Below are positions 12,601 through 22,597 of a stretch of 64,000 nt of DNA, piece after piece. The stretch comes from Lycium barbarum (Eukaryota; Streptophyta; Magnoliopsida; Solanales; Solanaceae): contig NC_083341.1 in assembly GCF_019175385.1 (NCBI RefSeq), positions 91,600,321-91,664,320 of the forward strand, in the 5' to 3' direction. The translations under genes and the position numbers were made by a program. How positions within the stretch are numbered: the stretch's first letter is position 1; each line of letters starts with the position of its first letter. The notes under the pieces were generated by a model. The model searched no databases. It saw only the letters and a program-made list of their open reading frames with translations, and was not told the origin of the DNA.

Positions 12601-15600
12601 TTCTCATTTTATCCCAAGGTAGGGGTAAGGTCTACGTACACTCTACCCTCCCTAGACTCCACTTGTGGGAATAAACTAGGTATGTTGTTATTGTTGAGAT
12701 GATTTATAACCACACAAATATTTTTGGCTTATTTTAGACCACCAGTTTCAAAAGTCTTCCTTTCATTCTTAAACTTCGTGCCAAGTCAAACACCTTCACA
12801 TAAATTGGGTTGAAGGAATCAAGTTCATGCCTTTTTTTTTCTATTTTCTTTTTTCTAGTTCCAATTTTTCCTACCAGTAATCTAAGCCACATGAGAATAT
12901 TGCAGAAAATGTTTCTCCAATAACAGTAATCAGTATCATCAACTGCAAGTGTTGGTGAGATCTCTAGATTGCTCAAGATCAGTCTTTGGAACCCGCATTT
13001 CACTTTTTAGAAGATCATGATCATTTCACTTCTTTTGTTGGATAATCTCATGAGTGTTCTTATATTGGTATGCATGGAAATGATGGTGCAATTCTCATAA
13101 TACAAACTGTCGAGCTGGTGAAGCATGCTCGATAGGTGGTAGTTTGCGCTAAAAGAGGAGTGTAGGGTTTTGAATGAAGTAATTTCATGGTCTTTATATG
13201 AACATAGGAACGCATAGGGAAATAAAAAAGGGAACTATTTCCAAACTATTTTGTCTTTAGTCCAAAGGAGGGCTATGTTGGCAGGGTCATCCTCAGAAAT
13301 TCTTCGCTATTCAATTTAACATTGTAGTAAGTTATAAATGAACAAAATTGTTGTAAGTTTCCATAAGTAAAGGGATTATGTGGTCGACTTGCCCATGACT
13401 CAGGTTGTAAGTCACCAAAAAATAATACACGTTTTCCATGTATCAGGTGAACCAAACTGCATGTATCATCTTTTCCCTTTGGGGAATGAATTGAATTCTT
13501 GTTGCTTTGGATCTTGTTATTCATGCAACAAATGACATTCCATTGCATATGCCAAGCAAAGCTCATTCTGTGAAGCACTTCCAGATTTTTGTATGTTATT
13601 TGTTCACGATATAGAGTCTTCCTCAATTAAAAGCTTAGTTTTTCGTCTCTTTTTGGTTATTTTCTTCAGACCTCAGATTTTGCACCAAGAGCTATTGAAG
13701 TAGCGGTTAAAGAGCTTACTGCAGTTGCAAACCCTGGCGAAGGTTTGACAAATAACTTTGTATGCTTGAATTTATGTGTAATTTTCCGCCTAGTTTACTT
13801 ACTTCCCATGAGAAAGTGTTTTACTTGACTAATATGCTAATTCAATAATGCTGTCTGTATTAACGTATTACTGACCGTTTTGCCACCTTTGCCTTGTCTG
13901 ATGCAGTTGACCAGGTACAGCTAGACCGTGCAAAACAGTCGACGAAGTCTGCTATTCTGATGAACCTGGAATCTCGTGTATGTAATATTTGCTTGATCTT
14001 TTAAATATCATTTGTTAGATGTGCAGGACATCTATCTGCAGTTTCCATATCTGTTATGTACTTATTGCTGATCTGTAATTTGTAGATGGTTGCATCAGAA
14101 GATATTGGGAGACAAATTTTGACTTATGGAGAGCGGTATGCCCTTGTTTCTGATGTTAGCTTGGTGACTTATTTATTAGAAAAGATTAGCATGCTGAATT
14201 TAGGTTTTACTGTTGAAAGGCCAGGATGGATTATAATAATAGGGTATGGTTTCAAAAAGAGGAGGGGGGGGGGGGGGGGGGGGAGGTTGGGATTCTAATC
14301 GGGGATAAGCAAGGATAACATTATTTCTGGTCCTTCCCAACCACCCTATAGTAACCACCTCCTTTTCTCCCGATGACGGTAACATCGGCTCCCTTTGGTG
14401 AAGTTGTCTCTCCTAAGCCAGAATTTGCTGTCATCTTCCCACCCGTTCATGCCTTCCTCTTCCTGGACCAAAGATGCCACATAATGGTCTTTACTCCAAC
14501 ACTTATGCAACAAAATCCCTCCACCATCAATCCCCAATCGTACCCATTTCCTCTTCCCGCTAAAGGATTGGTCTTAAAAACTTTGATCCACTTTTAAATA
14601 AAATATTTGAGTGGATTTGGTGGGTTTATTGGCAATTTATTTGTCTTGTAATCCCACATTAGATGTCACTCCAATTTATCACATTTGGGATACTTTAAAA
14701 ACCATCAGAGACACAAAGTCTGAGAAATTATTTTGACTTGTACATTATATTAGTGGTAGTTGAATAATTTCAAAGTAATGATTGAAGAACTAGTTTTATA
14801 GATGAGATAGATCACATTAGAATTAAAAAATTGAATTATTACATAAAAATGGAGCAATGTCGAATTTGGAGTGGGTCAAATATTTTTGATCGACCCAAAA
14901 TGAAGTGTATTAGGTATATCTGAAGGAAGTGTATTTTGAAGAAATTCAATCCATGTTGTGGTGGCAAGCGGATGGGTTGGGTTGAATTTGGACGGGTAAT
15001 ATAACAGGTCGATCCAGGATTTGAACTTTATGGGTTCTGAATTCTATAATGACGATCTTAAGTGCTAATAATTGGGTTCTAAATTTAAAATTTGTACATA
15101 TTTAGTGAATTTCATAACACAAATACAAATTTAGGACAAACCTACTGAGTTCGACCGAACCTGTTAGTCGCCTTCTAGCTCCGCCGCTGATTGAAAATGG
15201 GTTTATAGGAAAGGAGTCATAGACCGACCTGCCCATAATTACACGGGTCAAAGGTGGGTTTCGTCAAACCCATATATTTAATAGAAGTACAGGAATGGAG
15301 ATAACATGTTTGAGGGTCAGGCAAAACCAATTAAATTGAACTTGGTCATACTCGCAATTGGCTTTACGGTTATAGACAAGCTCAAACAGAGTTTTTACCG
15401 TCGTTCAGAGTTACAATTTCTGTGTGCATGCAAGTATCAGACTACTCCTAAGTGCACAATCCTGATATCATGTAAACATGGCGCACTCTGGATTGTTGTC
15501 ACAGAATGCATTCATCTCCAAATTCCACATCTGGCAATAATTAGATTTTCAAAAAGTATGGCGAATCTATGCACCTCAGAAATAAAGTGCCGATGGCTGG

Positions 15601-16380
15601 CAGATCTTCTGATTAAAGAACACCAACTCGTCAACTTTTGATTGCCTTTATTGGGATCCCAAGAAAAGGAAACCGAAACCACCCAATTTCTTTTCATGAG
15701 CACAACAATAAGGCTTTTTGTAAAAGGGAAAGTAGGGATTCAACAAAAAATTCTGAGTAGGATCCCTGGTACTCCCTCCGTTTTTCAAATTGTTTGTCTT
15801 AGTTTGACTTGACACGGAGTTTAAGAAAGTAACGAAGACTTTTGAATCTTGTGATCTTAAACTAAAGATATTATACTGTACCAAAATGTCCTTTAATCTA
15901 GTGGTATTAAACATGATATGTGGGATATTAAAATTAAAGAGTTGTCAAATTAAGAAAGAAACATTCTTTTTGAAACAAACGAAAAAGTAAAGTAAGACAA
16001 ATTGAAACAGAGGGAGTACTAAATTTTTTTGCCCCTTTGCCTTTTCATCCATAATCCTTTTGCAAATATCTCATATTATTTAGAGTATATTAAAGTTTTC
16101 TATTCTGTTTTGCTTCTGGATCTTCAGGAAACCAGTGGAGCATTTCTTGAAAGCCATTGATGCAATTTCAGCAAATGATATTGCTTCCGTAGCACAAAAG
16201 CTTATTTCTTCTCCCCTGACAATGGCATCCTATGGAGACGGTGATTCCTTTCACTTATTGTTCTTCTTTCCTTCCCTATTTTTTGTCTTGTTTGGGGTGG
16301 TTTTCTCATTTGCTTTCTGAATGGCAGTTCTTTCACTCCCCACATACGACGCGGTTAGCAGCAGGTTCCATTCCAAATAA
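611..16380 (+). CDS. Mitochondrial processing peptidase subunit alpha (13 exons)
   Basis: Coding exons: 611-628, 8199-8435, 8524-8820, 8918-9085, 9245-9412, 9517-9597, 11532-11598, 11883-11980, 13670-13742, 13907-13977, 14086-14135, 16128-16240, 16328-16380. They sum to 1494 nt (497 codons plus stop); every intron is GT-AG and phases join without a break. The product is an M16-family subunit that, with MPP-beta, removes presequences from imported mitochondrial proteins; in plants it is also a core protein of the cytochrome bc1 complex. Residues 1-20 are Arg-rich and lack acids, as in a presequence. At 111-115 it reads HLSER, the non-catalytic alpha version of the HxxEH zinc site. Residues 327-340 form the Gly-rich substrate loop. 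Length matches the family (about 500). The first exon (six codons) rests on position, donor and presequence fit, so it is less sure than the rest. P345 and S113 are unusual (see findings). Confidence 0.93.
1183..2552 (-). mobile_element. RTE-type LINE, 5'-truncated copy
   Basis: The minus-strand 3' end is a (GTT)n tail (plus strand CAACAACAACAACAAC at about 1183-1201). The preceding 3' UTR closely matches the copy at 3536. On its 5' side, similarity to that copy stops near 2552, just upstream of the RT motif [12 protein letters not shown]. Loss of the 5' end is typical of target-primed reverse transcription that stopped early. No clear target duplication was found. Confidence 0.85.
1494..2540 (-). 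pseudogene. LINE ORF fragment: RT catalytic half and C-terminus
   Basis: This is an open 348-codon stretch starting at the RT motif [13 protein letters not shown]. It continues through [18 protein letters not shown] and the catalytic [13 protein letters not shown] to the C-terminal Cys/His-containing region ([14 protein letters not shown]...WFGHVKRR). The whole endonuclease and the N-terminal RT motifs are missing, so it cannot support transposition alone. It remains free of stops, which suggests a fairly young insertion. Confidence 0.85.
3536..7370 (-). mobile_element. RTE-type LINE, near full length, nested in the hAT element
   Basis: On the minus strand there is a 5' UTR (about 7370 down to 6858), one long ORF (6857-3909), a 3' UTR of about 370 bp, and a (GTT)n tail ending near 3536. 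The 5' UTR has a pyrimidine-rich tract (GAAGAAGAGG-type repeats on the plus strand near 7130-7165). The exact 5' edge and the target duplication could not be fixed. A single ORF with an apurinic-type endonuclease followed by RT, and a short simple-repeat tail instead of poly(A), is the RTE plan. Confidence 0.85.
3909..6857 (-). CDS. LINE endonuclease-reverse transcriptase polyprotein (RTE clade), uninterrupted
   Basis: This 982-codon ORF encodes the enzyme for target-primed reverse transcription. The N-terminal endonuclease (about residues 33-270) shows [29 protein letters not shown] and a terminal [11 protein letters not shown] with the catalytic His. The RT (about 500-790) shows [37 protein letters not shown] and the catalytic [10 protein letters not shown]. 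The C-terminus has [14 protein letters not shown] and WFGHVKRR. There is no stop or frameshift, and the length is normal for RTE (about 1000 residues). One oddity is GSALSLF, where the other copy has GSALSPF. The start Met is the first in the frame; a start slightly downstream is possible. The ORF lies antisense inside intron 1 of the host gene. Confidence 0.9.
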   Translation of the reverse strand: MALDIDGRLGSCSRSGTGTRVRRSKWVKGASRLRVGSWNIGTLTGKSIELVKILKRRKINIACVQETKWVGPKAKEVDGYKLWFSGRSKYRNGVGILVDSDLRDQVVEVRRVNDRMMSIKVIVEGTTLNIISAYAPQAGLREEEKRRFWEDLDELVGGIPPTEKLFVGGDFNGHIGSISGGYDDVHGGFGFGDRNGGGVLLLDFARAFGLVIANSSFPKKEEHLVTFRSSAAKTQIDFLLLRKDDKGLCKDCKVIPRDNLTTRHKLLVMDLGIKMTRKKRVGDDRPRIRWGSLTTASALEMEEKLKDMGAWNSSGDATSMWDRTASCIRIVAREVLGVSTGSRGRHRGDWWWNGEVQGKVEAQKMAYAKLIESKDEVETWTNRELYKIARKQAKSAVLTAKTAAFERLYAELEEKGGDRKLFRLARVRERRARDVDQVKCIKDEHGKVLVEETLIKQRWQSYFHKLLNEEGDRDIVLGDLEHTGRRHDFGYCRSIKVEEVKGVVRRMRRGRATGPDEIPGEFRKSASSAGLEWLTRLFNIIFKTATMPEEWRSSVMIPLYKNKGDIQSCENYRGIKLLSHTMKVWERVVEMRVRRGVSISENQFEFMPGRSTTEAIHLVRRLVEQYRERKRDLHMVFIDLEKAYDKVPREILWRCLEAKGVPVAYIRVIKDMYEEAKTRVRTVGGDSEHFPVVMGLHQGSALSLFLFALVMDRLTRQIQGEVPWCMLFADDIVLIDETRSGVNAKLEDWRHTLESKGFKLSRTKTEYLECKFSETPQEVGVEVRLGAQAIQKKSNFKYLGSIMQGSGEIDDDVTHRIGVGWMKWRLDSGVLCNKKVPPQLKGKFYRVVVRPAMLYGAECWPVKISHVQKMKVAEMRMLRWMCGHTRSDRIRNEAIRDKVGVASVEDKMREMRLRWFGHVKRRDIDAPVRRCERLAMDGFRRGRGRQKKYWGEVIRQDMTQLQLTEDMTLDRRVWRTHIRAEG
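10158..10255 (+). mobile_element. TS-type SINE, 3' part
   Basis: The motif GGGGTAAGGTCTGCGTGCAT is followed by a CCTACCCTCCGCAGA segment, CACTTGTGGGATCACACTGG and a (GTT)n tail. This is the 3' end known from tobacco-type TS SINEs and matches the 3' tail of the RTE LINEs in intron 1. The tRNA-derived 5' half was not recognised, so this is a fragment or a diverged copy. Confidence 0.65.
11070..11252 (+). mobile_element. tRNA-derived SINE, Au type
   Basis: It begins TTGTGCCCTAGTGGTCAGTG (A-box-like) and continues to GGTCTCAGGTTGAAATTCC, a B box. It then has GGAGGCAAAAACACTAGG and the body ending GGAAGGATACCACCG. This arrangement fits the Au SINE family found in Solanaceae and grasses. The polymerase III boxes are recognisable, but it is not a tRNA gene because no cloverleaf follows. 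A clear target duplication was not found. Confidence 0.7.
12534..12612. mobile_element. Stowaway-like MITE end, truncated
   Basis: TA followed by CTCCCTCTGTCTCAATTTAT is the usual left end of a Stowaway/Tc1-Mariner MITE. No matching right terminal repeat follows. The sequence runs straight into a SINE 3' tail at about 12613, so the remainder was probably lost or replaced. Confidence 0.5.
12613..12697 (+). mobile_element. TS-type SINE 3' tail
   Basis: GGTAGGGGTAAGGTCTACGT, then CACTCTACCCTCCCTAGACT, CACTTGTGGGAATAAACTAG and GTTGTTATTGTTG. This is the same 3' module as at 10158 and as the LINE tails, in plus orientation inside intron 8. Confidence 0.6.
14264..14283. repeat. Poly(G) tract in intron 11
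   Basis: A run of about 18-20 G (purine strand) lies about 130 bp after exon 11. Such a run can form G-rich structures and is prone to length error in sequencing, so its exact length is doubtful. Confidence 0.8.
15005..15189. mobile_element. hAT-like MITE, about 185 bp, in intron 11
   Basis: The left end reads CAGGTCGATCCAGGATTTG and the reverse complement of the right end reads CAGCGGCGGAGCTAGAAGG. They share the CAG-GCGGA-C-AG pattern of a common plant MITE. The 8-bp flanks agree only partly, so the duplication is weak. Confidence 0.45.
15772..16016. mobile_element. Stowaway MITE, complete, in intron 11
   Basis: The terminal repeats are CTCCCTCCGTTTTTCAAATT on the left and, on the right, a stretch ending TTGAAACAGAGGGAG. 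The element is 245 bp and is flanked by TA on both sides (15770-15771 and 16017-16018), the Tc1/Mariner-type target. It ends about 110 bp before exon 12. Confidence 0.85.
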
Positions 16381-16645
16381 AATATGTCCAACTAGGAGCC
16401 CGCTGACTTATTTGGCATTGTCCTTATTTTTGGGCACTTGGAAATTTGAGTTTCGATGTTGCCTCAATTTGTGGAAAATAAGGAATTGTACAAGCTATAG
16501 ATAAATTAGCTATCTGCCAAGCTTTTGGTGAGCAGCTTTTTGGCACAATTTTTTTCTTTGGTATACCTTTTGTAAGTTATTCAGCGCTTCATTAACGTGA
16601 TATTACTTTTTGATTTGAAATGCTAATAAATACATACGGCTTTAG
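16381..16645 (+). terminator. 3' UTR and likely poly(A) signal of the peptidase gene
   Basis: The stop TAA at 16378-16380 is followed by about 240 bp of non-coding DNA with T-rich stretches (TTTTTTTCTTTGG near 16550). An AATAAATA motif lies near 16626, a plausible near-upstream signal. The cleavage site itself cannot be seen from sequence. Confidence 0.45.
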
Positions 16646-17773
16646 AGCTGAAGGCCTAAAGCTAAAAGTGGAAAGAATAGAAGTTGTAAGTCACCAATAA
16701 TCTTCAAGTGATGAGATGTGATACTTGAGAGTTAATGATTAGTTTTCACATGTTGCATGTTGAGTTTTAACTGTGATTGTAAATTTAATGAAATTTGTAG
16801 GGAATTAGATGGATCATAATTGACATTAGATATTAGATAGGTCATATTTCTCATTTTCTGAATTGACTAAGTTGTATTGTCTATTTTTTCCTGGGTGAGT
16901 GTGGGTCCACGAACTTTGGGTGAAGTTATGAAAGAAGACCTGTGATGGGATTAAATTTCTGTTGCAACCACTAAGATTGTAATTTCTTTTCTTAGTTTAT
17001 TATAACTTTCTGCATGTTTCCGGGTTGCTTTTTATGTTGGTCAAGACATGATTATAACATTTTTGTAAAACAATAATGGAAGTATGATGCTAATAATGGA
17101 AGAAACAAATAATATGTTCCTTTGCTCTTAGACCCATGGTAATTATTGTTGTGGTTCTCAAAAGACGTTGGACCCTTACTCACGCTCATATCTTAGTGGG
17201 AACTGAGGGGATCACGTCTTTGAATGAGGGGTGAGATTCTGATATGACCCAATTTAACAAACTTGTTAAAGGGTCAACTTGTCTTTCTTCATGGCCCACA
17301 TTGTCTTGACGATATTTGAAGCCTCTATTGGGTAATCAATAAAAAGAGCAACACTGCTCCCACAATATAATGCCTCTGATGGGGACTGTGGCCCTACTCT
17401 ATATTTTTGGTTCACGACGGCTTTTGTCTCAACCAAACAAGGCCCAATTCCTTTTCGATATGGGTAGAGATGGATACCCTTGTTGCAACTATTAGATTTC
17501 TACAAGATGATTAAAGTCGTGACATCCATATATACAGATATTTTCCTTCTTTTAGGAGCGCCTCAGTAACTTTTTAATTTGTTATTCGACAATCCTATTA
17601 AGCCACATGAAGTTTTGATCTTTACTTTGGCTTTGCTATCTTCTATCAGTTGTTCTCATCCAATAGTCAATAGATCAAAATAAATAACCACCTATGTGGT
17701 TGATATTCCGAAACTCAGGATTGTCTATTATCTAGTCTCACAAGGAGGAGGAATTCAAGCTAGAAATTTCACC
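16646..17773. other. Intergenic DNA, nothing recognised
   Basis: AT-rich sequence with short ORFs only. No splice-consistent coding series, RNA gene or terminal-repeat pair was found. Confidence 0.5.
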
Positions 17774-18375
17774 TAGTAGGCGTTTGGTTTGGAATCCCTT
17801 TGTTTATGAAATCACACAAAACTTCACCTTCAATTTCAAATCATGATTTCAAATCTCAAATTCTCCAAAATATAAGATTTTAAATTCCAATTGTAATTGC
17901 AAATTTTTTTAAATGTAAAACTTGACTCATAAGTTTACATTTTATAAAAAAAAAAGCCCATCATTTTAAATTTTGTTTGAAAAGACTATGCTCGACGTGA
18001 GGAAATTGTCCATGTGGAAGAATCTTTTAAAGAATAGCTAGTTACTACTATTGGTGATTCTTTTGATCAATTGCTTTTTATAAAATTATGTGCATTTGAA
18101 AGTTGGTAATAACAAGCATTTATTTATAAAAGGAACATCAAAATATGGATTTATTAATGCGTCTCTCCTTAGGATATTCTGATATCTTGTTTATGAACTA
18201 TAATTTACTCATTTGATAAGATTGTATAAGAATTGTACAAGTTTTGATAGTATTCACAAATTGTGGATTTTCATGTTTATGAGAAAAAATACAACATAAT
18301 AAATTCAAATTACATGTCCAAATAAAATTTGAACTTCAAATCACTAATTTCACATCATGTCCAAACTGGCCCTAG
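17774..18375. mobile_element. MITE with CTAG-GGC-GTTTGG ends, about 600 bp
   Basis: The left end is CTAGTAGGCGTTTGGTTTGG and the reverse complement of the right end is CTAGGGCCAGTTTGGACATG. Inside both ends are A/T-rich runs of CAAATTTCAAATC-type sequence in opposite orientation. No transposase ORF is present. The target duplication is uncertain (TAGAAATTT versus TAGAAAATT). Confidence 0.45.
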
Positions 18376-19407
18376 AAAATTAGCAATAACAAAATGTAAA
18401 TGAGTGGTGACAGCAGAAAGGCTTTTAAGCTTGAGGAGACGTTTGATGAATGAGGCATAAGAAAGGGAAAAAAAGGGTATTCAAACTGATCTGATTTTCT
18501 TTCCCAATAAGGGAAAAAGGAAAGAAGAGATCTAGAGATGTGTGTGGGGTGGGGTGGGAGGCGTGTTTCTTTGTTCACATTTTAGTTTACTATAGGACCT
18601 TGAAAAGTCGGCCATATGTCTTTATCATCACAATGATCCCAAGTCCCATTTTCTGTCAAAACTGAGGAAATAATCATGTAATTAGAGGAGATGAAGTGAT
18701 TTACATTGTTTGATTAATTACAAGAAAGGCATAGCTTGTGGGTACAAAAAGATGGAGTAAACAAAAAGCGAACGCCAAATATTAGATGGACCTAACTCCA
18801 TACTACGTACATACCACTCTGTCTAAATCTCTATATAGGAAAATAAAAAAAATAAAAAACAGTAGAATTTTGAGTCATACCAACACACATGACTATACAG
18901 TATACACTGCCCTTTTGTTTCAGTGAATGTAATTCCTATCTTCTACGCTACCCACTTTCATCCTTTGTTTTTTTTGTGGACAAGGAGAATAATGTATAGG
19001 TCATTCCACAATCTTTCATTTTGTCCTTTTGTTGCTCTTTCCTATAACGTATTGGTTTGTCTTACCCTATTACAAAAATCTCCTTTTCCTTTTAACACTG
19101 GCACTCTTTATCCTTTCTTGCTTAAGCTTTATCTAACCTAAGATTATTTCTTTATTCCTTTATCATTCTTCCTGGTTTTAGAAAGCTTTTCAGCTACATA
19201 GGGCAGCCTCTTCCTTGTTTTTTGCCTCAAATCATGAACGGAAGAGGACAAGAATTTGTGTCTAGCAAAAAGAAGATCAAAAGTTAAAAGTGATAGATTT
19301 CCAAATAATTATAGAGCTTAGCGACAAATCTTAGTCATCCAATTTGGTGGGTTTACGTTTCTCCTTAATGTATATTCTTCAATTCATATGGAGTAACTTT
19401 ATAAAGA
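18376..19407. other. Intergenic DNA, nothing recognised
   Basis: AT-rich. The short ORFs at 18372-18578 (minus) and 18923-19141 (plus) have no recognisable domains and no gene context. Confidence 0.45.
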
Positions 19408-21236
19408 GGGATAATTTCAGAGACCTCCTCCTGATAGGGGTGTACAAAGCAAACCGACAAACCGCACTACATCGATAATCCGAACCAAATCGAGAAAAAA
19501 ACCCTACTAGAGGTTTGGTTTGACTTGGTTTGGTTTTAAAAAGAAAAACCCGAACACTATTAGCTTGGTTTGGTTTTAACTAAAAAAAGTCAAACCGAAT
19601 CAAACTAACCCGACATTACTTTTATAAAATTTCAAAAATTTCAAACACATTTTATACATAGAAATATTTATTTATAATGTAATTATAAATGCTTCTTTAA
19701 CTTTTTCATAGTTTTTTGTCTTTTAACATATTATTTCAAGCTTGGAATAAGACTTTTGAATGGTTTAATAAGTTTTATAGCCCAATGATATTAGTAACTC
19801 AAATAAAACTCAATAAAAATTAAATCAATACTAATGCTAACAAAAGAAATTCATATCTAATACTGGAATGACAATAATTTTGATATCTATTCTTTAGTTT
19901 TATATTAGTTTAGAAGGTGAAAATACATAACTTAATTTTATTTTTTCTTTAATATTTAGTCATGTAATTAATACTTCGTAGCCATACTTATTTTAGCATG
20001 ACTTAGTACTTTTAGATTATAATATTTTTTTACATGCCTTATAAATTAGTTGTATTTATTGTAGCATGACTTAGTACTTTTAGATTATGACAATTTTATT
20101 TTATGCAATTTCATTAATTTTTTTCGTTGAATATTTTAGTACAATGTCACCTCTCATCACGTTTTGTGTTATTTTCTTAATAAATATCTTAATTAGATCG
20201 TCGTATCTTACTAGGACTAAAGAAATATTTGAAGTATAAATTATATGTTTTGTATGAAGACTTTACCGGAAAAAACCCGAAAAACCCGAGCAACCCGAAA
20301 AAACCGAGAAAACCCGAGGTTGAAAAACCCGACTTTGTTGGTTTGGTTTAGTTTATAGATTTAAAAACCCGATGCAATTGGTTTGGTTTGATCTCTAAAA
20401 AACCCGAACCAACCCGGTCCATACACCTTCCTGATTTGCCTATATCATATTAACCTCTCATGTGATTTGGAGTATTATACCAACCTCCCTTATTTTAACT
20501 TTATTGTAACAAAACTTGTTTAAATGACATTCTAGTCAAATTTTTCCAAAATGCCCTTTGAAACCAAAATAAAAGAGCCACTAATTGTGGAACTAATGGC
20601 TGTCGAAAATTTCATTTCCAAATTTCTCGTGGGCTTGAATTTTTAAGAATTTTCTTGTGTACTTTTATCAGAATTACGTAGGTATTAAAAAACTTCTATA
20701 CAAATTAATATATTGCGTTCCTTTTCTGTTTTCATATTCCCTTTTTCTGCAAGAAATTTTATAACGTATTTTTTTTTTGTTATTAATTATGCGAGTCATT
20801 GTTGATAATTTTTCTTTATCCACTCAATTCTTAAAACCACAGTCCTATGCTATTCTGCATGTTTTATTATGTTCGCAGCATTGTTATACTCTGTTATTTT
20901 AAGTATCCAACTAAAATGAGTGAATGAAACAGTGTAATGACTTATGCCCTACCTAAATACTTTCAGCTTCTCTAAATAAACTCAAAAAAGAAAAAGTAAA
21001 TGAGGTTTGTGATACTTCTTTCATTCTTTTAAGAATATAGTAGTAATAAATAAGAAAATTTAATGGCCGTAATTTTGGTTTCAAGGGGCACTTTTGGAAT
21101 ATTATTAGAATTTCATCATTTAAATAAGTTTTGTTACAAGAAGATTAAAATAAGGGAGGTCGGTGTAATATCTCAAATCACAAGGGAAGTTAGTGTAATA
21201 TAGGCAAACCTGAAGGGAGGTCTCTGAAATTATCCT
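19408..21236. mobile_element. Mutator-like non-autonomous element with long inverted repeats
   Basis: The left arm begins GGGATAATTTCAGAGACCTCC. The reverse complement of the right arm begins AGGATAATTTCAGAGACCTC. After the hAT insertion is removed, the arms stay alignable for more than 120 bp (TTTGCCTATAT, ACCTC/GACCTCCCTTATTTTAA, TTGTAACAAAACTT). There is no transposase ORF. The 9-bp flanks TTATAAAGA and TTACAAATA match in 7 of 9 positions, which suits Mutator. Confidence 0.6.
19436..20428. mobile_element. hAT-like MITE (AGGGGTGTAC ends), nested in the Mutator-like element
   Basis: The ends are AGGGGTGTACAAA and, reversed, AGGTGTATGGACC. Target copies TCCTGAT lie at 19429-19435 and 20429-20435. 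The interior carries many GGTTTGGTTT and AACCCGAAAA motifs in opposite orientation near the two ends. It is 993 bp, AT-rich, with no ORF. It interrupts the left inverted repeat of the surrounding element, so it is the younger insertion. Confidence 0.65.
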
Positions 21237-21807
21237 TACAAATAAGCATGCATGAAATATCTTAGATCATGATAAAATAAGCAAACATTTTGAATTGTTA
21301 ACGTACATTTGGTCCTAATATTTGCACCAGAAAAGTTACTCTCACCGATGCCCAGTAATAGTCATTTTGAACTCGAATTTGTTTAGAAGTATTTGACGTT
21401 TTGAAAAATAAGAGCTCATTTTGCACCCGCAACCCCCCCTCCCCCCCGGTTATCCCTACTACTCTAGTTAGTAGGATGTTAATTAAGTGAGGCAATAAAT
21501 GGTAGTTTAAACAAATCCGCTTATGATTAAGACTATTAAATATTGTTTTAAAAGGAAGTATGTCTAAGATCCCAAATTGGGTTAGTTTTTTTTTCTTTTT
21601 CTTTTATATATATATATATTTTTTAAGACCTTTGCCTTGTGTATATAAATTCAAAAGAGATAAAACAACAAGGAGGGAGCGTAAAACTTAACCTCCAAAA
21701 AGGACCTAAAAAAACTAAATCAAATGAGCTTATAAGGAGAGGTAGATAGACCAGCTTCCTTTAAAAAAGGCTAGGGAAGGATATACTCCTAACATTTACA
21801 ACTTCAT
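21237..21807. other. Intergenic strip left of element A
   Basis: It contains a C-rich tract near 21431-21448 and a (TA)n run near 21606-21620. No gene or element ends were recognised. Confidence 0.45.
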
Positions 21808-21812
21808 GAATT

Positions 21813-22488
21813 TGTATACGGTAAAAATCAGATATATGCTGGACCGGTGAGACCGGAGACCGAGAGAAGAAAGAAACAAGCACGAGCATGAAGACTTTCT
21901 TTCGGGACCGGAGGAGTGCTTGATCAGAAGAAAGCGAAGGACATCGTTTGGTCCAGTTTCTCCATAGCCGAGTTGATCGTGGCCGTTGGTCCGGTTGATC
22001 GTGGCTGTTGGTCTGAGTGATCCGTTACACAATTACACACGTCAATACCGTTCTGCCACATTGTATTGCCAATCGTACGGGTGTCAGACCGTACAACCCA
22101 ACCTTATCCTTTTTAGGCCTTTTCTTTATTCAAAAGGACTTTATGTTGTATAAGGCCCATAAGGCAAAACTATAAATAGGAGGCATTACTTTACTTTCAA
22201 GGGTTGGCTTCTTCAGTTCTAGAACATTGTAATAGCAAAATACATAAAATCTCCCTCTTATTCTCTGATTTTGGTCCGGATTCAGTGTGTTATTCTTTAG
22301 CTTTATTCAATTAAACAATATTCATATATTATTAAATACGTATATTTAGTGCAAACCATCGATTACTATTTAGATTGTCCATAGCTGATCCTAATCCATT
22401 TTCTCCCAATCGAAATAGATTAAAGCTCAACCACATATCCTATACCTCATTTACAAATTTAATTGATTACCTAAATTCGGGGTAAATA
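21813..22488 (+). repeat. 5' LTR of element A (676 bp)
   Basis: It begins TGTATACGGTAAAAATCAG and ends TTCGGGGTAAATA, where the 3' LTR ends TAAACA (one change at the terminal CA). A TATA box TATAAATA lies at 22171-22178, inside AACTATAAATAGGAGGC, a likely promoter for the genomic RNA. It carries two copies of a 22-bp unit GTTGATCGTGGCCGTTGGTC near 21973. Confidence 0.9.
22171..22178 (+). promoter_or_regulatory. TATA box of the LTR A promoter
   Basis: TATAAATA in a sequence that is unchanged at the same place in all four LTRs of elements A and B (35659-35666, 47098-47105, 58292-58299). Transcription would start roughly 30 bp downstream, in the GGCATTA-TTTACTTTCAAGG stretch. Confidence 0.65.
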
Positions 22489-22509
22489 GTTTGGCGCCCA
22501 CCGTGGGGC
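22489..22509 (+). other. Primer binding site of element A
   Basis: TGGCGCCCACCGTGGGG directly follows the 5' LTR after GTT. The same site follows the 5' LTR of element B. It begins TGGCGCC like the 3' end complement of some plant tRNAs (tRNA-Asp or tRNA-Arg types). The exact primer tRNA is not settled here. Confidence 0.75.
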
Positions 22510-22597
22510 TAGGATAATAGTGGTCTTTGATCTTGATTTCTATCTTAGCCGTCAGAATCGAAAATATCTTTTGTTCGTCTCTGTGAAAACGGATCAA

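Noticed and set aside
17120..17440. Possible exon near 17150-17430
   Set aside because: Short open stretches only, no splice pattern and no recognisable protein similarity.
22520..22597. Longer gag start in element A (MVFDLDFYLSRQ)
   Set aside because: Not matched in frame by element B; the ATG at 22598 is shared and has the conserved MANSGQSG start.
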